From the NCBI GenBank assembly GCA_938035525.1, contig CALHOI010000021.1, positions 1 to 64,000 of the forward strand: a DNA stretch of 64,000 bases, written 5' to 3'. This DNA is from an uncultured Granulosicoccaceae bacterium. GTDB taxonomy: Bacteria; Pseudomonadota; Gammaproteobacteria; Granulosicoccales; Granulosicoccaceae. Every line of letters starts with the position of its first letter. The stretch's first letter is position 1. The position numbers and the translations under genes are program-made. Shown one piece after another: positions 37,773 through 45,960 of the stretch. A model generated the notes under the pieces. The model made no database searches. It saw only the letters and a list, made by a program, of their open reading frames with translations, and was not told where the DNA came from.

Positions 37773-38432
37773 TTAGATGCCGACGAAGGGCTGGACTATT
37801 TTTCCAAACAAGCTATCAAACTGGACCGGTGCATCTGTGGCAATCAGTGATATGCAAGGTACATCAGAATCAACGTGAGGCGAGTGGTGGTGTTCGGCTG
37901 ACAAGTCAGCTATGTCCCCAGCTTTAAAGTGCCCGATATCGTCAGAGTAAGATCCGCTGATGATGTAGGTGAGCTCGCGGTGTTTGTGTTTGTGTTTACT
38001 CATCTTTGAACCAGGGTCGAGTGACAATAATTTAAATGCACCTTCTTTACGCGGTTGTGAGCCGAGGTTGTACTGCTTTAAGCCTGGACCAAAAGACTTC
38101 CACGGCAGGTCGTCAAGTGTGGTGGGTAACAATCTGGCCAGAGGTCTGGGTACTCCGGGTTGGCTGATCGCTGGTTGTGATACGTGCTGGAGAGACGACG
38201 GATGAGCTTCAGGTACTGTTTTGTCCATAGCGAGTATGTCGCTGGCAGTGGCTTTCATCTCGGCAGCTGGATTGTCGTTAAATGATAATCCCCCGATGGC
38301 TTCAGCCAAAATGGCATTTCGGCGGCAGACAGGACAGACCGTCAGGTGACAGGCGATCAAGGTTTCCATCGACGAATTCAATACGCCAGATGCATAGTCT
38401 TGCAACGTCTCGTCGGTTAGGTGGTGCATCAT
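37773..38432 (-). CDS. chrR: ChrR-type zinc anti-sigma factor with cupin domain
   Basis: A 219-residue protein. The N-terminal anti-sigma domain carries the zinc ligands His29, Cys33 and Cys36 in CHLTVCPVC. The C-terminal cupin (about 115-210) has the metal-ligand pattern SKHKHKHRELTYIISG and further His in SAEHHHSPHVDSD. In Rhodobacter sphaeroides ChrR binds RpoE, releasing it on singlet oxygen through the cupin domain. The start codon follows the sigma gene stop directly (TAAATG), so the pair is co-expressed. It likely binds the adjacent ECF sigma factor. Confidence 0.9.
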   Translation of the reverse strand: MMHHLTDETLQDYASGVLNSSMETLIACHLTVCPVCRRNAILAEAIGGLSFNDNPAAEMKATASDILAMDKTVPEAHPSSLQHVSQPAISQPGVPRPLARLLPTTLDDLPWKSFGPGLKQYNLGSQPRKEGAFKLLSLDPGSKMSKHKHKHRELTYIISGSYSDDIGHFKAGDIADLSAEHHHSPHVDSDVPCISLIATDAPVQFDSLFGKIVQPFVGI

Positions 38433-39044
38433 TTATTCGCTCTCCGCGGTCATTATTTCTGTTCTTATCGACTGCATAGCCAGTCGGATTCGGGACTTAA
38501 CCGTCCCTATTGGCAGGTCAAGCCATTGGGCAATTGCCCCATGCGATTTACCTCTGAAAAAAGACAAATGCATAACCTGACGTTGCTCCTGTGGCAACTT
38601 AAGCAACGCTTGCTCAAGTCGAACAGATTGTTGCGTCAGGTCGACCTGAGCTTCGTGTGTCATATGATCATCTTCGTCAACTTCCAGCATTTCGTCGTCC
38701 AGATCGACCTCGATCCGGGCGTTTGATCGCAAATAATCAATGCGCCGATTTCTGGCAATCGTGAACAACCACGTGCTCGCTGCCGCCTTGTCTGGGTTGT
38801 AGCTTTCAGCTCGTCGCCAAACGATGAGCATGATCTCTTGGGAGAGTTCATCAGCCACGGCCTCAGTCAATCCCTTCCCGATGAGGAAGGATTTAACGCG
38901 ACCAGCAAAGTGATTGTAAAAATCGCTGAACGCTTGCTCGTCGCGATTTTTGCCAATAGCCACTAAATTGTCACGCATGCGCTGGTTGAGCGCTTGGGTG
39001 GCCTCGCTGGGCCCCTCGGCTTTCTGGAGCAATGGTGCATCCAT
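38433..39044 (-). CDS. rpoE: ECF sigma factor, RpoE/ECF11-like, partner of ChrR
   Basis: A 203-residue ECF sigma factor. Region 2 is seen in AFSDFYNHFAGRVKSFLIGKG, ELSQEIMLIVWRRAESYNPDKAAASTWLFTIARNRRIDYLR. Region 4 is seen in LPQEQRQVMHLSFFRGKSHGAIAQWLDLPIGTVKSRIRLAMQSIR. Its pairing with ChrR and the sequence NPDKAAASTWLFTIARNRRID fit ECF11. A possible alternative start is ATG 38978. A putative autoregulatory promoter, TGATCT-N18-TAAACG, ends 14 nt before the ATG at 39044. It divergently borders the lipid-modification operon, its probable target. Confidence 0.92.
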   Translation of the reverse strand: MDAPLLQKAEGPSEATQALNQRMRDNLVAIGKNRDEQAFSDFYNHFAGRVKSFLIGKGLTEAVADELSQEIMLIVWRRAESYNPDKAAASTWLFTIARNRRIDYLRSNARIEVDLDDEMLEVDEDDHMTHEAQVDLTQQSVRLEQALLKLPQEQRQVMHLSFFRGKSHGAIAQWLDLPIGTVKSRIRLAMQSIRTEIMTAESE

Positions 39045-39057
39045 TTCTTGTTTAATC

Positions 39058-39087
39058 CGTTTACGAGTGTCGGGCGTATACAGATCA
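39058..39087 (-). promoter_or_regulatory. Putative ECF11 (RpoE/ChrR) promoter of rpoE-chrR
   Basis: On the minus strand TGATCT (39087-39082), an 18-nt spacer and TAAACG (39063-39058), directly upstream of rpoE. It matches, with the same spacing, the sequence upstream of the DUF6134 gene at 45022-45051, and resembles the TGATCC / TA-rich consensus I recall for Rhodobacter RpoE. Confidence 0.55.
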
Positions 39088-39156
39088 TACCGGATGCGGG
39101 GTTCTGTGAGCCTTGCGAGCAGTTGCCGCAGTAAGGCTCAATGTTAAGATAGGTTA

Positions 39157-40500
39157 ATGAATTCGTTAAAAAAATTGCATGTTGTGGTCGTCGGAAGCGG
39201 GGCTGCTGGATTGGCTGCTTCATGGCTTTTGTCGAAGCGGCATCAGGTCACACTTTTAGAGCAGTCCGCGCGCCTCGGCGGTCATGCGAATACCGAATTA
39301 ACTGGCGACGAGCAAGCGCCCCGAATAGATACCGGATTCATCGTTTACAATGAGCCTTGTTATCCCAATTTAACCCGTTGGTTCGATGACATGGGTGTGT
39401 CAACGGAAGACAGCAACATGTCCTTCTCGGTGTCTCGAGACAACGGTCGCTTTGAATATGCTGGTGGGCCACCGTTAGGCCTTTTGGCACAGCCAACTTT
39501 ATTACTAAGACCGCGGTTTTACACAATGCTGCGCGACCTGGTGCGTTTCTATCGAGAAGCCCCTGTCAGTATTCCTGATAATCCCGAATTAACGTTGGGT
39601 GAGTTTTTGTCAGCGGGTGGTTACAGTGAGGAATTCCTGAACGATCATCTTTTGCCATTCGCAGCAGCCATTTGGTCTTCATCGGCGGACACCATGCTGG
39701 ATTACCCGGCGGCTGCTTTTATCAGCTTCTGTGAGAATCATGGCTTGCTCAAATTACGTAATCGGCCCCAGTGGCGCACGGTCACCGGCGGCAGTCGAAG
39801 TTACGTCGACAGTGTTAGTAAAGCCATTGGTCAGCAGAATATTAAAACCGAGTTTATTGTCGCTAACATTCAAAGATTCGAAGATCACGTGCGGGTCAAC
39901 TCGGTGGCTGGGGAGCAAATTAAAGCAGACGAGGTGGTCATAGCCACTCACGCAGACCAGGCCTTGAGCATGCTTGAGCAGCCTACCGGTGAGGAGAAAC
40001 GCACACTGGGTGCTTTTTTGTACGAACCCAATCAAGCCATATTGCATTGTGATAAAAGCTTTATGCCAAAGAGAAGACGTGCTTGGTGTAGCTGGAATTA
40101 CGTGGAGGCAAAAGCCCGCGAGAATAAAGTGTGTGTGAGCTATTGGATGAACCGATTACAGAATCTGCACTCCGACAAAGACTACTTCGTTACGTTAAAT
40201 CCGTCCTCTATGCCCGCACCAGAGACAATAGTCTGTGAGTCCGAATACCATCATCCTGTGTTTTCTCCCGAAGCCATGAAAGCCCAGCAACACTTGTGGC
40301 AACGGCAAGGTCAGCAGCGCACTTGGTTCTGCGGCAGTTATTTTGGTGCTGGTTTTCATGAAGATGCCGTGCAGTCCGGGTTTGCCGTTGCAGAACAGCT
40401 TGGCGAGCTACAAAGACCCTGGGAGCTGAATAACCCTTCTGATCGTATCGTTGTTACTCATCGTGCGACTGCGCATAGAGACGTATTGGAACACTCGTGA
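39157..40500 (+). CDS. FAD-dependent amine-oxidase-like protein of the ChrR regulon
   Basis: A 447-residue flavoprotein with the N-terminal dinucleotide motif VVVGSGAAGLAASWLLS, then EQSARLGGHANTEL and DTGFIVYNEPCYPNLTRWF, typical of the NAD(P)-binding amine-oxidase family next to DUF1365 and CFA-synthase genes. Near the C-terminus, FCGSYFGAGFHEDAVQSGFAVAEQLG is the second FAD contact. In Rhodobacter related proteins belong to the RpoE-ChrR regulon and take part in making methylated or furan fatty acids; the exact step assigned here is inference. The ATG is 70 nt after TGAGCC-N19-TAAGGC (39107-39137), a weaker candidate ECF promoter. Its stop overlaps the DUF1365 gene by 4 nt. Confidence 0.82.
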   Translation: MNSLKKLHVVVVGSGAAGLAASWLLSKRHQVTLLEQSARLGGHANTELTGDEQAPRIDTGFIVYNEPCYPNLTRWFDDMGVSTEDSNMSFSVSRDNGRFEYAGGPPLGLLAQPTLLLRPRFYTMLRDLVRFYREAPVSIPDNPELTLGEFLSAGGYSEEFLNDHLLPFAAAIWSSSADTMLDYPAAAFISFCENHGLLKLRNRPQWRTVTGGSRSYVDSVSKAIGQQNIKTEFIVANIQRFEDHVRVNSVAGEQIKADEVVIATHADQALSMLEQPTGEEKRTLGAFLYEPNQAILHCDKSFMPKRRRAWCSWNYVEAKARENKVCVSYWMNRLQNLHSDKDYFVTLNPSSMPAPETIVCESEYHHPVFSPEAMKAQQHLWQRQGQQRTWFCGSYFGAGFHEDAVQSGFAVAEQLGELQRPWELNNPSDRIVVTHRATAHRDVLEHS

Positions 40501-41363
40501 AATCCGCTATTTACAAGGGCGTGGTCTTTCACAAAAGGCGACGACCGAAAGAGCATGTGCTGCAGTACCGGGTATTCTCAATGTTGCTCGCGCTGGATGA
40601 AATCGATGAGTTGACACGTAAATTGTGGCTGTTTTCGCGTAATCGCTGGAACCTGTTTAGTTTTTACGACAAAGATTTCGGGCAACTGGAGCCAGACAAG
40701 CCATCAGCTGCTTCGACATCGGAAAAAAGCGAAGAGGAAATAAGCGCCGAGAAAATAGGCGCAGGGAAAATAGTCGAAGAGGAGTCGCTTGAGCAATACG
40801 TTTGCAGACAGTTGCGCGAGGCTGGCATCCAGGTAAAACCACATAGAATATTGCTCAGCTGTTATCCCAGGGTGTGTGGGTATACTTTTAACCCTCTGAG
40901 CCTTTTTTACTGTTTGGACCAACATGATAAACCCTTCGCCATATTGCATGAAGTACACAATACCTTTGGCGAAAGACATACTTATGCGCTTAGCGTAAGC
41001 GACCAAGAACGCCAAAGTGATAGCTGGATACATCAAGCCACCGATAAAGCCCTGTTTGTTTCCCCCTTTGCTCATATGGATATGCATTATCAATTTCGCC
41101 TGAATCTGCCTCAGGAAAAGCAAGTACTGGTTATTCGTGCGCACGATGAGAAAGGTCATCTGTTAACGGCTAGCTATACCGCCCAACGGCGAGCTTTTTC
41201 GGCAAGCGTGTTATTAGCGTATTTCTTTTGGTTTCCTATGATGACGTTTAAAATCATGTTCGGCATTCATTGGGAAGCCTTGCGGTTATGGGTAAAAAAA
41301 GTACCTTGGTTCTCACACCAATCGAAGAAGTCATTTTCAAGTAACAAATATAAAAAGCTATAA
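40497..41363 (+). CDS. DUF1365 family protein
   Basis: A 288-residue protein. AIYKGVVFHKRRRPKEHVLQYRVFSMLLALDEIDEL, SFYDKDFG and FNPLSLFYCLDQHDKPFAILHEVHNTFGERHTY are DUF1365 hallmarks, as is the C-terminal WFPMMTFKIMFGIHWEALRLW. Molecular function is not known, but the family is linked to cyclopropane-type fatty-acid modification. The start is GTG overlapping the upstream stop (GTGA). An inserted acidic stretch at about residues 70-100 is built from a 15-nt tandem repeat and is not part of the family core. Confidence 0.88.
   Translation: MKSAIYKGVVFHKRRRPKEHVLQYRVFSMLLALDEIDELTRKLWLFSRNRWNLFSFYDKDFGQLEPDKPSAASTSEKSEEEISAEKIGAGKIVEEESLEQYVCRQLREAGIQVKPHRILLSCYPRVCGYTFNPLSLFYCLDQHDKPFAILHEVHNTFGERHTYALSVSDQERQSDSWIHQATDKALFVSPFAHMDMHYQFRLNLPQEKQVLVIRAHDEKGHLLTASYTAQRRAFSASVLLAYFFWFPMMTFKIMFGIHWEALRLWVKKVPWFSHQSKKSFSSNKYKKL
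40728..40772. repeat. In-frame tandem repeat, 15-nt unit, three copies
   Basis: AGCGAAGAGGAAATA, AGCGCCGAGAAAATA and GGCGCAGGGAAAATA follow each other in frame within the DUF1365 gene, adding a charged Glu/Lys/Ile stretch. A fourth, more diverged unit follows. Confidence 0.85.
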
Positions 41364-41369
41364 AGCGAT

Positions 41370-42617
41370 ATGGTCGATTTAGATAACCAAACCCTCGATA
41401 GCAGCAACCGCACCTCAATGAGTGCCGTTGTAACTAAAGGTGTTAAATCACGATTCGAAAAAGTCTTGAATGGATTTATGGATGGTCAGTTGACATTAAC
41501 CTGGCCGGACGGTTCTGTGAATGTATACGGTCAACGCGGGGCGAGTGATCACAATGCCAGTGTGCGGCTGCGTAGCTTTCAACCCTTGCGTCGTCTCATC
41601 ACAGAAGGTCAAATCGGGTTTGCTGAAAGTTATATGCGTGGCGAGTGGGAAAGCGATGATCTGGCAGCGCTTTTTTCGTTGATCATGTGCAATGAACATC
41701 GAATTGGACCAGCTACGCGTGGCGGGGTTGTGTCACGCCTGAGCAACATGTGGCAACACCGGAACAAAAGAAACTCCATAAAAGGTAGCCAACGCAACAT
41801 TGCGTTTCACTATGACCTTGGTAACGACTTTTATCAGCTGTGGCTGGATAAAAGTATGAGCTATTCATCAGCGCTGTACGAAGACGACAGCGAATCGCTT
41901 GCTCAGGCTCAGCAAAATAAAATCGATCGTATTGTTGGCATGCTGAGCCCTGAGTCAGGGTCAAACGTGCTGGAAATAGGTTGCGGTTGGGGCGCGTTGG
42001 CGCACCAGCTGGCGATTCAAACCAATGCGAATGTGACCGGTGTTTCGCTCTCTGCTGAACAATTGGCTTATGCTCGAACCAACAATCGGGTTATCGACAG
42101 CGAGCAGGGCTCAACTGAATTTCATCACAGAGACTATCGCGATGTCGCCGGAAAATTTGATCACATTGTTTCCATCGAAATGTTCGAAGCCGTGGGTGAG
42201 CAGTATTGGTCAACTTATTTTAATAAAGTCAATGCGCTGCTAAGTGATGGGGGAACGGCTGTTATTCAGTCCATCACTTTGCGCGAAGATCGTTTTGAAG
42301 CTTACCGTTCACGACCAGATTTTATTCAACGCTATATTTTTCCCGGCGGTATGCTACCAACCAAAACGCTTTTAAAACAACACTTGGAACGTGCCGGACT
42401 TGTTCTGGATCAGCAGCACTGGTTTGGTGACAGCTATGCTAAAACGCTTAAAGCCTGGCGTGATCGATTTGAGCAAGTGACTAGCGATGTGCTCGCCTTG
42501 AATTTTGATGAGCGATTTATCCGTATGTGGCGTTATTACCTTGTTTACTGTGAGACAGGCTTTGCCACGGGCCACACAGATGTTGGCTTATTGAAAATTA
42601 AAAAAAGTGTGACGTGA
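41370..42617 (+). CDS. cfa: Cyclopropane-fatty-acid-synthase-like methyltransferase
   Basis: A 415-residue SAM-dependent enzyme acting on the double bond of membrane phospholipid acyl chains. Family signatures are FHYDLGNDFYQLWLDKSMSYSSALY, the SAM site VLEIGCGWGALAHQLA, VSIEMFEAVGEQYW and YIFPGGMLPTK, with CETGF near the C-terminus. It may make cyclopropane, or alternatively a methylated unsaturated fatty acid as UfaM-type enzymes do. In ChrR regulons such enzymes are induced by singlet oxygen. It starts 6 nt after DUF1365 and is the third gene of the operon. Confidence 0.88.
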   Translation: MVDLDNQTLDSSNRTSMSAVVTKGVKSRFEKVLNGFMDGQLTLTWPDGSVNVYGQRGASDHNASVRLRSFQPLRRLITEGQIGFAESYMRGEWESDDLAALFSLIMCNEHRIGPATRGGVVSRLSNMWQHRNKRNSIKGSQRNIAFHYDLGNDFYQLWLDKSMSYSSALYEDDSESLAQAQQNKIDRIVGMLSPESGSNVLEIGCGWGALAHQLAIQTNANVTGVSLSAEQLAYARTNNRVIDSEQGSTEFHHRDYRDVAGKFDHIVSIEMFEAVGEQYWSTYFNKVNALLSDGGTAVIQSITLREDRFEAYRSRPDFIQRYIFPGGMLPTKTLLKQHLERAGLVLDQQHWFGDSYAKTLKAWRDRFEQVTSDVLALNFDERFIRMWRYYLVYCETGFATGHTDVGLLKIKKSVT

Positions 42618-42772
42618 GTTGCTGAGGTAATGCGGCAAGCTGATCCAGTGCGCCCGAAGAGACGTAAATATCAGGCATATAAGCGGTTTAAGGGGGCTCC
42701 AATGCAATTGGTAAGCAGAGGTAAAAATGATGGAAGAGTTGAAAAGAGCGAATCAGGCGAAAGAGGCGGAAC

Positions 42773-43432
42773 ATGCTTAGTAACACATCGGTTCGATTCG
42801 AAACGCATTCACTCACACACAAAAAGAAACTCGGTTTGCTGTTGCTCTTACTCAGTCTCGGTGGTTGCAGTAGCGTGAATTTTGATCACCTGAGTAAGCA
42901 AGGTCCCGATTTCGATTTCGTCGATTACTTTGAGGGTCATACAAGAGCATCTGGTTGGTTTGCCGATCGATTTGGCAATGTGAGACGGCATTTCTGCGGT
43001 GATTTTATAGGTACAGTAAAAGACGACATATTCGAACTTGATGAAGTCCTGTATTACTCCGATGGTGTTATCGAGAAAAGAGTGTGGGATGTCAGCATCG
43101 GGCCCAATGGTCAGTTTTCAGCTGAGTCTGAAGCGTTGGTAGGGCCGGCGACCGGTGTGATGCAAGGCAGCGGATTGCAACTGCACTATATAATGAATGT
43201 CATGATCGCCGAAGACAAGTTCTGGAAGCTAACCATGAACGACTACATGTTTTTTCAACCCGATCGAGCCTTGCACAACATGACTGAAGTTAAGAAGTGG
43301 GGTGTTCGCATTGGTAATGTGTCCACGCAATATTACAAGCACGATGGATCGCAAATGTGTATGGACATGCAGGGTAAAGAGAGCGTGTCATCAAATCCGA
43401 CGATACAAAAATTCAGTGTGGCGAGCGGATAA
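42773..43432 (+). CDS. DUF3833 family lipoprotein
   Basis: A 219-residue protein with an N-terminal signal (LGLLLLLLSLGGC) ending in lipobox LGGC, so it is a lipoprotein. The mature part (DYFEGHTRASGWFADRFGNVRRHF, GDFIGTVKDD, LDEVLYYSDGVIEKRVW) is characteristic of DUF3833. Function is unknown, but the gene regularly follows CFA-like, DUF1365 and FAD genes. GAGGCGG precedes the ATG. A 155-nt spacer separates it from the methyltransferase gene, with a short 17-codon frame overlapping its start. Confidence 0.85.
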   Translation: MLSNTSVRFETHSLTHKKKLGLLLLLLSLGGCSSVNFDHLSKQGPDFDFVDYFEGHTRASGWFADRFGNVRRHFCGDFIGTVKDDIFELDEVLYYSDGVIEKRVWDVSIGPNGQFSAESEALVGPATGVMQGSGLQLHYIMNVMIAEDKFWKLTMNDYMFFQPDRALHNMTEVKKWGVRIGNVSTQYYKHDGSQMCMDMQGKESVSSNPTIQKFSVASG

Positions 43433-43519
43433 AGCTAACGCAATTGCTAACGCGGCAGCAAGTAGGCGGGGCGTTAGCGCTACCAATGCCTACTGGTCTA
43501 ATCACCTACTTGGTCAGAG

Positions 43520-44266
43520 CTACTTGACCAACGCCTTGGTTGCCAGAAAGTACAAACGGTAGGGCAGAATGCGCAGCAGCTTTAGGCCGTAAGTAAAGCG
43601 CCTTGGAAAAGTCGTTTCGAAAGAATCAGACGCCAATCCTTTCACAATGCGTGCGGCCGCATCGCGCGTTTCCATGATAAATGGCATGGTGAAATCGTTT
43701 CGGTCGGTGAGCTTTGATTTGACGAATCCCGGATTGACCAAGCTCAGTTTTATACCACGAGCGTTACATTCGGGTTTTAACGACTCGGCCATATTGATTA
43801 ATGCGGCTTTTGAGGAACCGTAGGCGGCCGCTTTTGGCAAACCGCGGAAACCGGAAACGGAGGACACGATAGCAACATGACCGGTATTATTAGCTGCAAA
43901 GTACTTTAGTACGGGTAAAAGGCAACGCACTACTCCCATTAAATTGACGTCATACGTTGCCTGGAAGTGCTCAAGGTTAAGGTCGTCAAATTCAATGGGC
44001 TCGTAGTATCCCGCATTTAAAATGGCTAAATCGAGCCCTCCTTCATACGTGGTCATTGTTTCGATCGCGGTTTCAACCGCCAGGTTATCAGTCACATCCA
44101 GTGGCACAGCGACGATATTGCCTGGCAGGTTTTGGGCGCTGACTTCCATGCCAGCCAGTGTTTGCTGGTTTCGTGCACTGGCGAATACTGTGTGGCCCGC
44201 TTGTGCGTAAAGCTGTGCGAGTTCTGCGCCAATGCCGCTACTTGCTCCGGTTATCCAGATATTCAT
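43520..44266 (-). CDS. Short-chain dehydrogenase/reductase
   Basis: A 248-residue classical SDR: cofactor site ITGASSGIGAELAQLYAQ, LAILNAGYYEP (NNAG equivalent), catalytic Ser in SSVSGFRGLPKAAAYGSSKAAL with the Tyr-x3-Lys, and NPGFVKSKLTDRNDF. SDRs of this type lie in ChrR/ECF11 operons of gammaproteobacteria. It probably reduces a lipid-linked carbonyl, which is inference. It is transcribed after the DUF6134-like gene on the same strand, 39 nt downstream, and converges with DUF3833. Confidence 0.85.
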   Translation of the reverse strand: MNIWITGASSGIGAELAQLYAQAGHTVFASARNQQTLAGMEVSAQNLPGNIVAVPLDVTDNLAVETAIETMTTYEGGLDLAILNAGYYEPIEFDDLNLEHFQATYDVNLMGVVRCLLPVLKYFAANNTGHVAIVSSVSGFRGLPKAAAYGSSKAALINMAESLKPECNARGIKLSLVNPGFVKSKLTDRNDFTMPFIMETRDAAARIVKGLASDSFETTFPRRFTYGLKLLRILPYRLYFLATKALVK

Positions 44267-44305
44267 TATTCGCTCTGTGTTGGCTGGTGATTAATAGGTT
44301 TGCGG

Positions 44306-44986
44306 TTAGGGGGTATCGATGGTGTAGGTTATTTCGCTACCATCGGAGCCCAGAAACAACAGCTTGACCCATCGGTTGTTATCGTCATACCAGGTTTGTG
44401 CTTGTATATCGCCGGTATACTCGTAGTGAGTGGTGGTGAGTGTTTTATCGTTGATGTTGAGTGTTTTTCGTCCATGCTCTTTGACAACAATTTGGCTTGC
44501 TGCACCTTTTATCGTATTGAATACGGTCGATTCGGTTACGGCGTTTATATTCCAGTGGTTGGTGGCGTAGGCTATACGTTCAGCCGTTGTTTGCTTGCCG
44601 TTATAGCTAATCTGGCTGGTACTACTTTCGTTAAGCAAGCTGCTTCGTTCTGTCTTTTTGCCGGTTTTGGCTGTGCTTTCAACGCTGATCAGTTGATCAT
44701 CTTGCCAGATTTCGGTGGACAGATAGTTAAAACGGAAAACCGGAATTTTTAATGCAGTGACTTTTATGTCCGATTTCGCCTGCACTGTCAGGGTGTTACC
44801 GCTTGTTGAAAAAGTCAGTGAGTGCGTACCAATTTTTTTGCCCTTTCTGGTGATCGTATACGTGTTTTCAGTTTTGTATAGTTCAGCTGCGTCAGATGCG
44901 CCCAATTGGGCATGCACTGGCAAAGCCATGCCGGCGGTAACAAAGCACGTCAGTATCGATAATAGTGTTTGTCTTATGGTTAGCAT
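44306..44986 (-). CDS. DUF6134-like periplasmic protein
   Basis: A 226-residue protein with a signal peptide (TLLSILTCFVTAGMALPVHA, cleavage after VHA). The mature part begins YKTENTYTITRKGKKIGTHSLTF and continues with KSDIKVTALKIPVFRFNYLSTEIW and a beta-rich body, matching the DUF6134 pattern as I remember it. It is likely a lipid-binding or lipocalin-like barrel outside the cytoplasmic membrane; function is unknown. A putative ECF11 promoter lies 36 nt upstream of the start. It is followed by the SDR gene on the same strand. Confidence 0.7.
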   Translation of the reverse strand: MLTIRQTLLSILTCFVTAGMALPVHAQLGASDAAELYKTENTYTITRKGKKIGTHSLTFSTSGNTLTVQAKSDIKVTALKIPVFRFNYLSTEIWQDDQLISVESTAKTGKKTERSSLLNESSTSQISYNGKQTTAERIAYATNHWNINAVTESTVFNTIKGAASQIVVKEHGRKTLNINDKTLTTTHYEYTGDIQAQTWYDDNNRWVKLLFLGSDGSEITYTIDTP

Positions 44987-45021
44987 TGCTGTCTCTATTG
45001 TTCTTTAGAACGCTTAAAATA

Positions 45022-45051
45022 AGTGTACGGCCTGCTCGATGTAACAGATCA
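45022..45051 (-). promoter_or_regulatory. Putative ECF11 (RpoE/ChrR) promoter of DUF6134-SDR
   Basis: Minus strand TGATCT (45051-45046), an 18-nt spacer, TACACT (45027-45022). The -35 and the next two bases (TGATCTGT) are identical to those of the rpoE upstream site, with the same spacing. Confidence 0.55.
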
Positions 45052-45105
45052 GCTATGGCTGCGGACTTTTATGGTTGTTTGTGTGGGTTTTGGTTAATCT
45101 GTTGG

Positions 45106-45906
45106 TCAGACCTCATCTGCAATCATATTAATGTGACTGATTGGCAACTTAAAGTAGGTACTTTTGTCGATGTAAGTAATATCCGATAACAGCATGTGAT
45201 TTTCGGATTGTTGATCAATAGCCTGTTTAAAAGCCGACATAATCAGACCGCGCCATTGCTCCTGCGTTTTATCAGCGGGTATGGCGTTGGCATCACTGTA
45301 CAGTGGTAACGCTGGGGAGTAGGCGGAGTGCGTCAGCAAGGTCAATTTTTGCGTGTCTTTCTCATATCGTTTGGATAAGGCCCAGCTTACCGGGTCGATA
45401 GCGCAAATATCAGCTGCGCCACTGGCAACCGCCGCAATCGATTTTCTATGAGACAAGGTACACACTGCTGATGAGAAAAACGGTGCTTTGTTTTCGTTCA
45501 AAAGATGTTCGCTGACCAGCAGCGATTTTAATGCGTTAAACCCTGACTGAGAGTTCATGCTGTTATAGGCTAGTGTGGTGTTTTTGAATTCGGCAAGCGT
45601 TCGCCGTGCATCATTTTTTCTGACCAGTATGGCGCTGGCGTATTGTCCTTTGTTAAACAAATCAACCTGGTAAACAGGAGTGCCCACCAATTGTGTAGAG
45701 CGTGGCAGTTGGGTAACCAATGGATAAGCACAGGTTTGTGATAATAAAACCTGTTGATCTTGTTCAGTACTTGCGCTCTGTCCACGTCTCAAGCGGCTCG
45801 GTGCGGTTATGCCATTGCTTGCCAGTGCATTATGCATTCTTACCCAAAACTGATCAGTGTACGTTTGAATCTCTGGCCAGTCGTACATGGGTAAGGAGGC
45901 AATCAT
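45106..45906 (-). CDS. PhnD/SsuA/TauA-like substrate-binding protein without signal peptide
   Basis: A 266-residue periplasmic-binding-protein fold of the PhnD type: MIASLPMYDWPEI at the N-terminus, PVYQVDLFNKGQYASAILVRK, LAYNSMNSQSGFNALKSLL, HRKSIAAVASGAADICAIDPVSWAL. These are the two lobes that close on phosphate- or phosphonate-like ligands. No signal peptide is present; the ATG at 45906 begins at what is normally the mature N-terminus, and no start codon lies upstream in frame before the desaturase stop. No ABC transporter genes are adjacent. It may act in the cytoplasm as a sensor, or the signal peptide may have been lost. Confidence 0.75.
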   Translation of the reverse strand: MIASLPMYDWPEIQTYTDQFWVRMHNALASNGITAPSRLRRGQSASTEQDQQVLLSQTCAYPLVTQLPRSTQLVGTPVYQVDLFNKGQYASAILVRKNDARRTLAEFKNTTLAYNSMNSQSGFNALKSLLVSEHLLNENKAPFFSSAVCTLSHRKSIAAVASGAADICAIDPVSWALSKRYEKDTQKLTLLTHSAYSPALPLYSDANAIPADKTQEQWRGLIMSAFKQAIDQQSENHMLLSDITYIDKSTYFKLPISHINMIADEV

Positions 45907-45960
45907 GTTGGTCGTTTCTTTTTTGCTTAGTTGTTGCTTGTTGCTCGTCTTAATAGTGCG

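Noticed and set aside
42630-42878. 82-codon frame upstream of and overlapping DUF3833
   Set aside because: Basic, no family, runs into the DUF3833 signal peptide in another frame; lacks a good ribosome-binding site.
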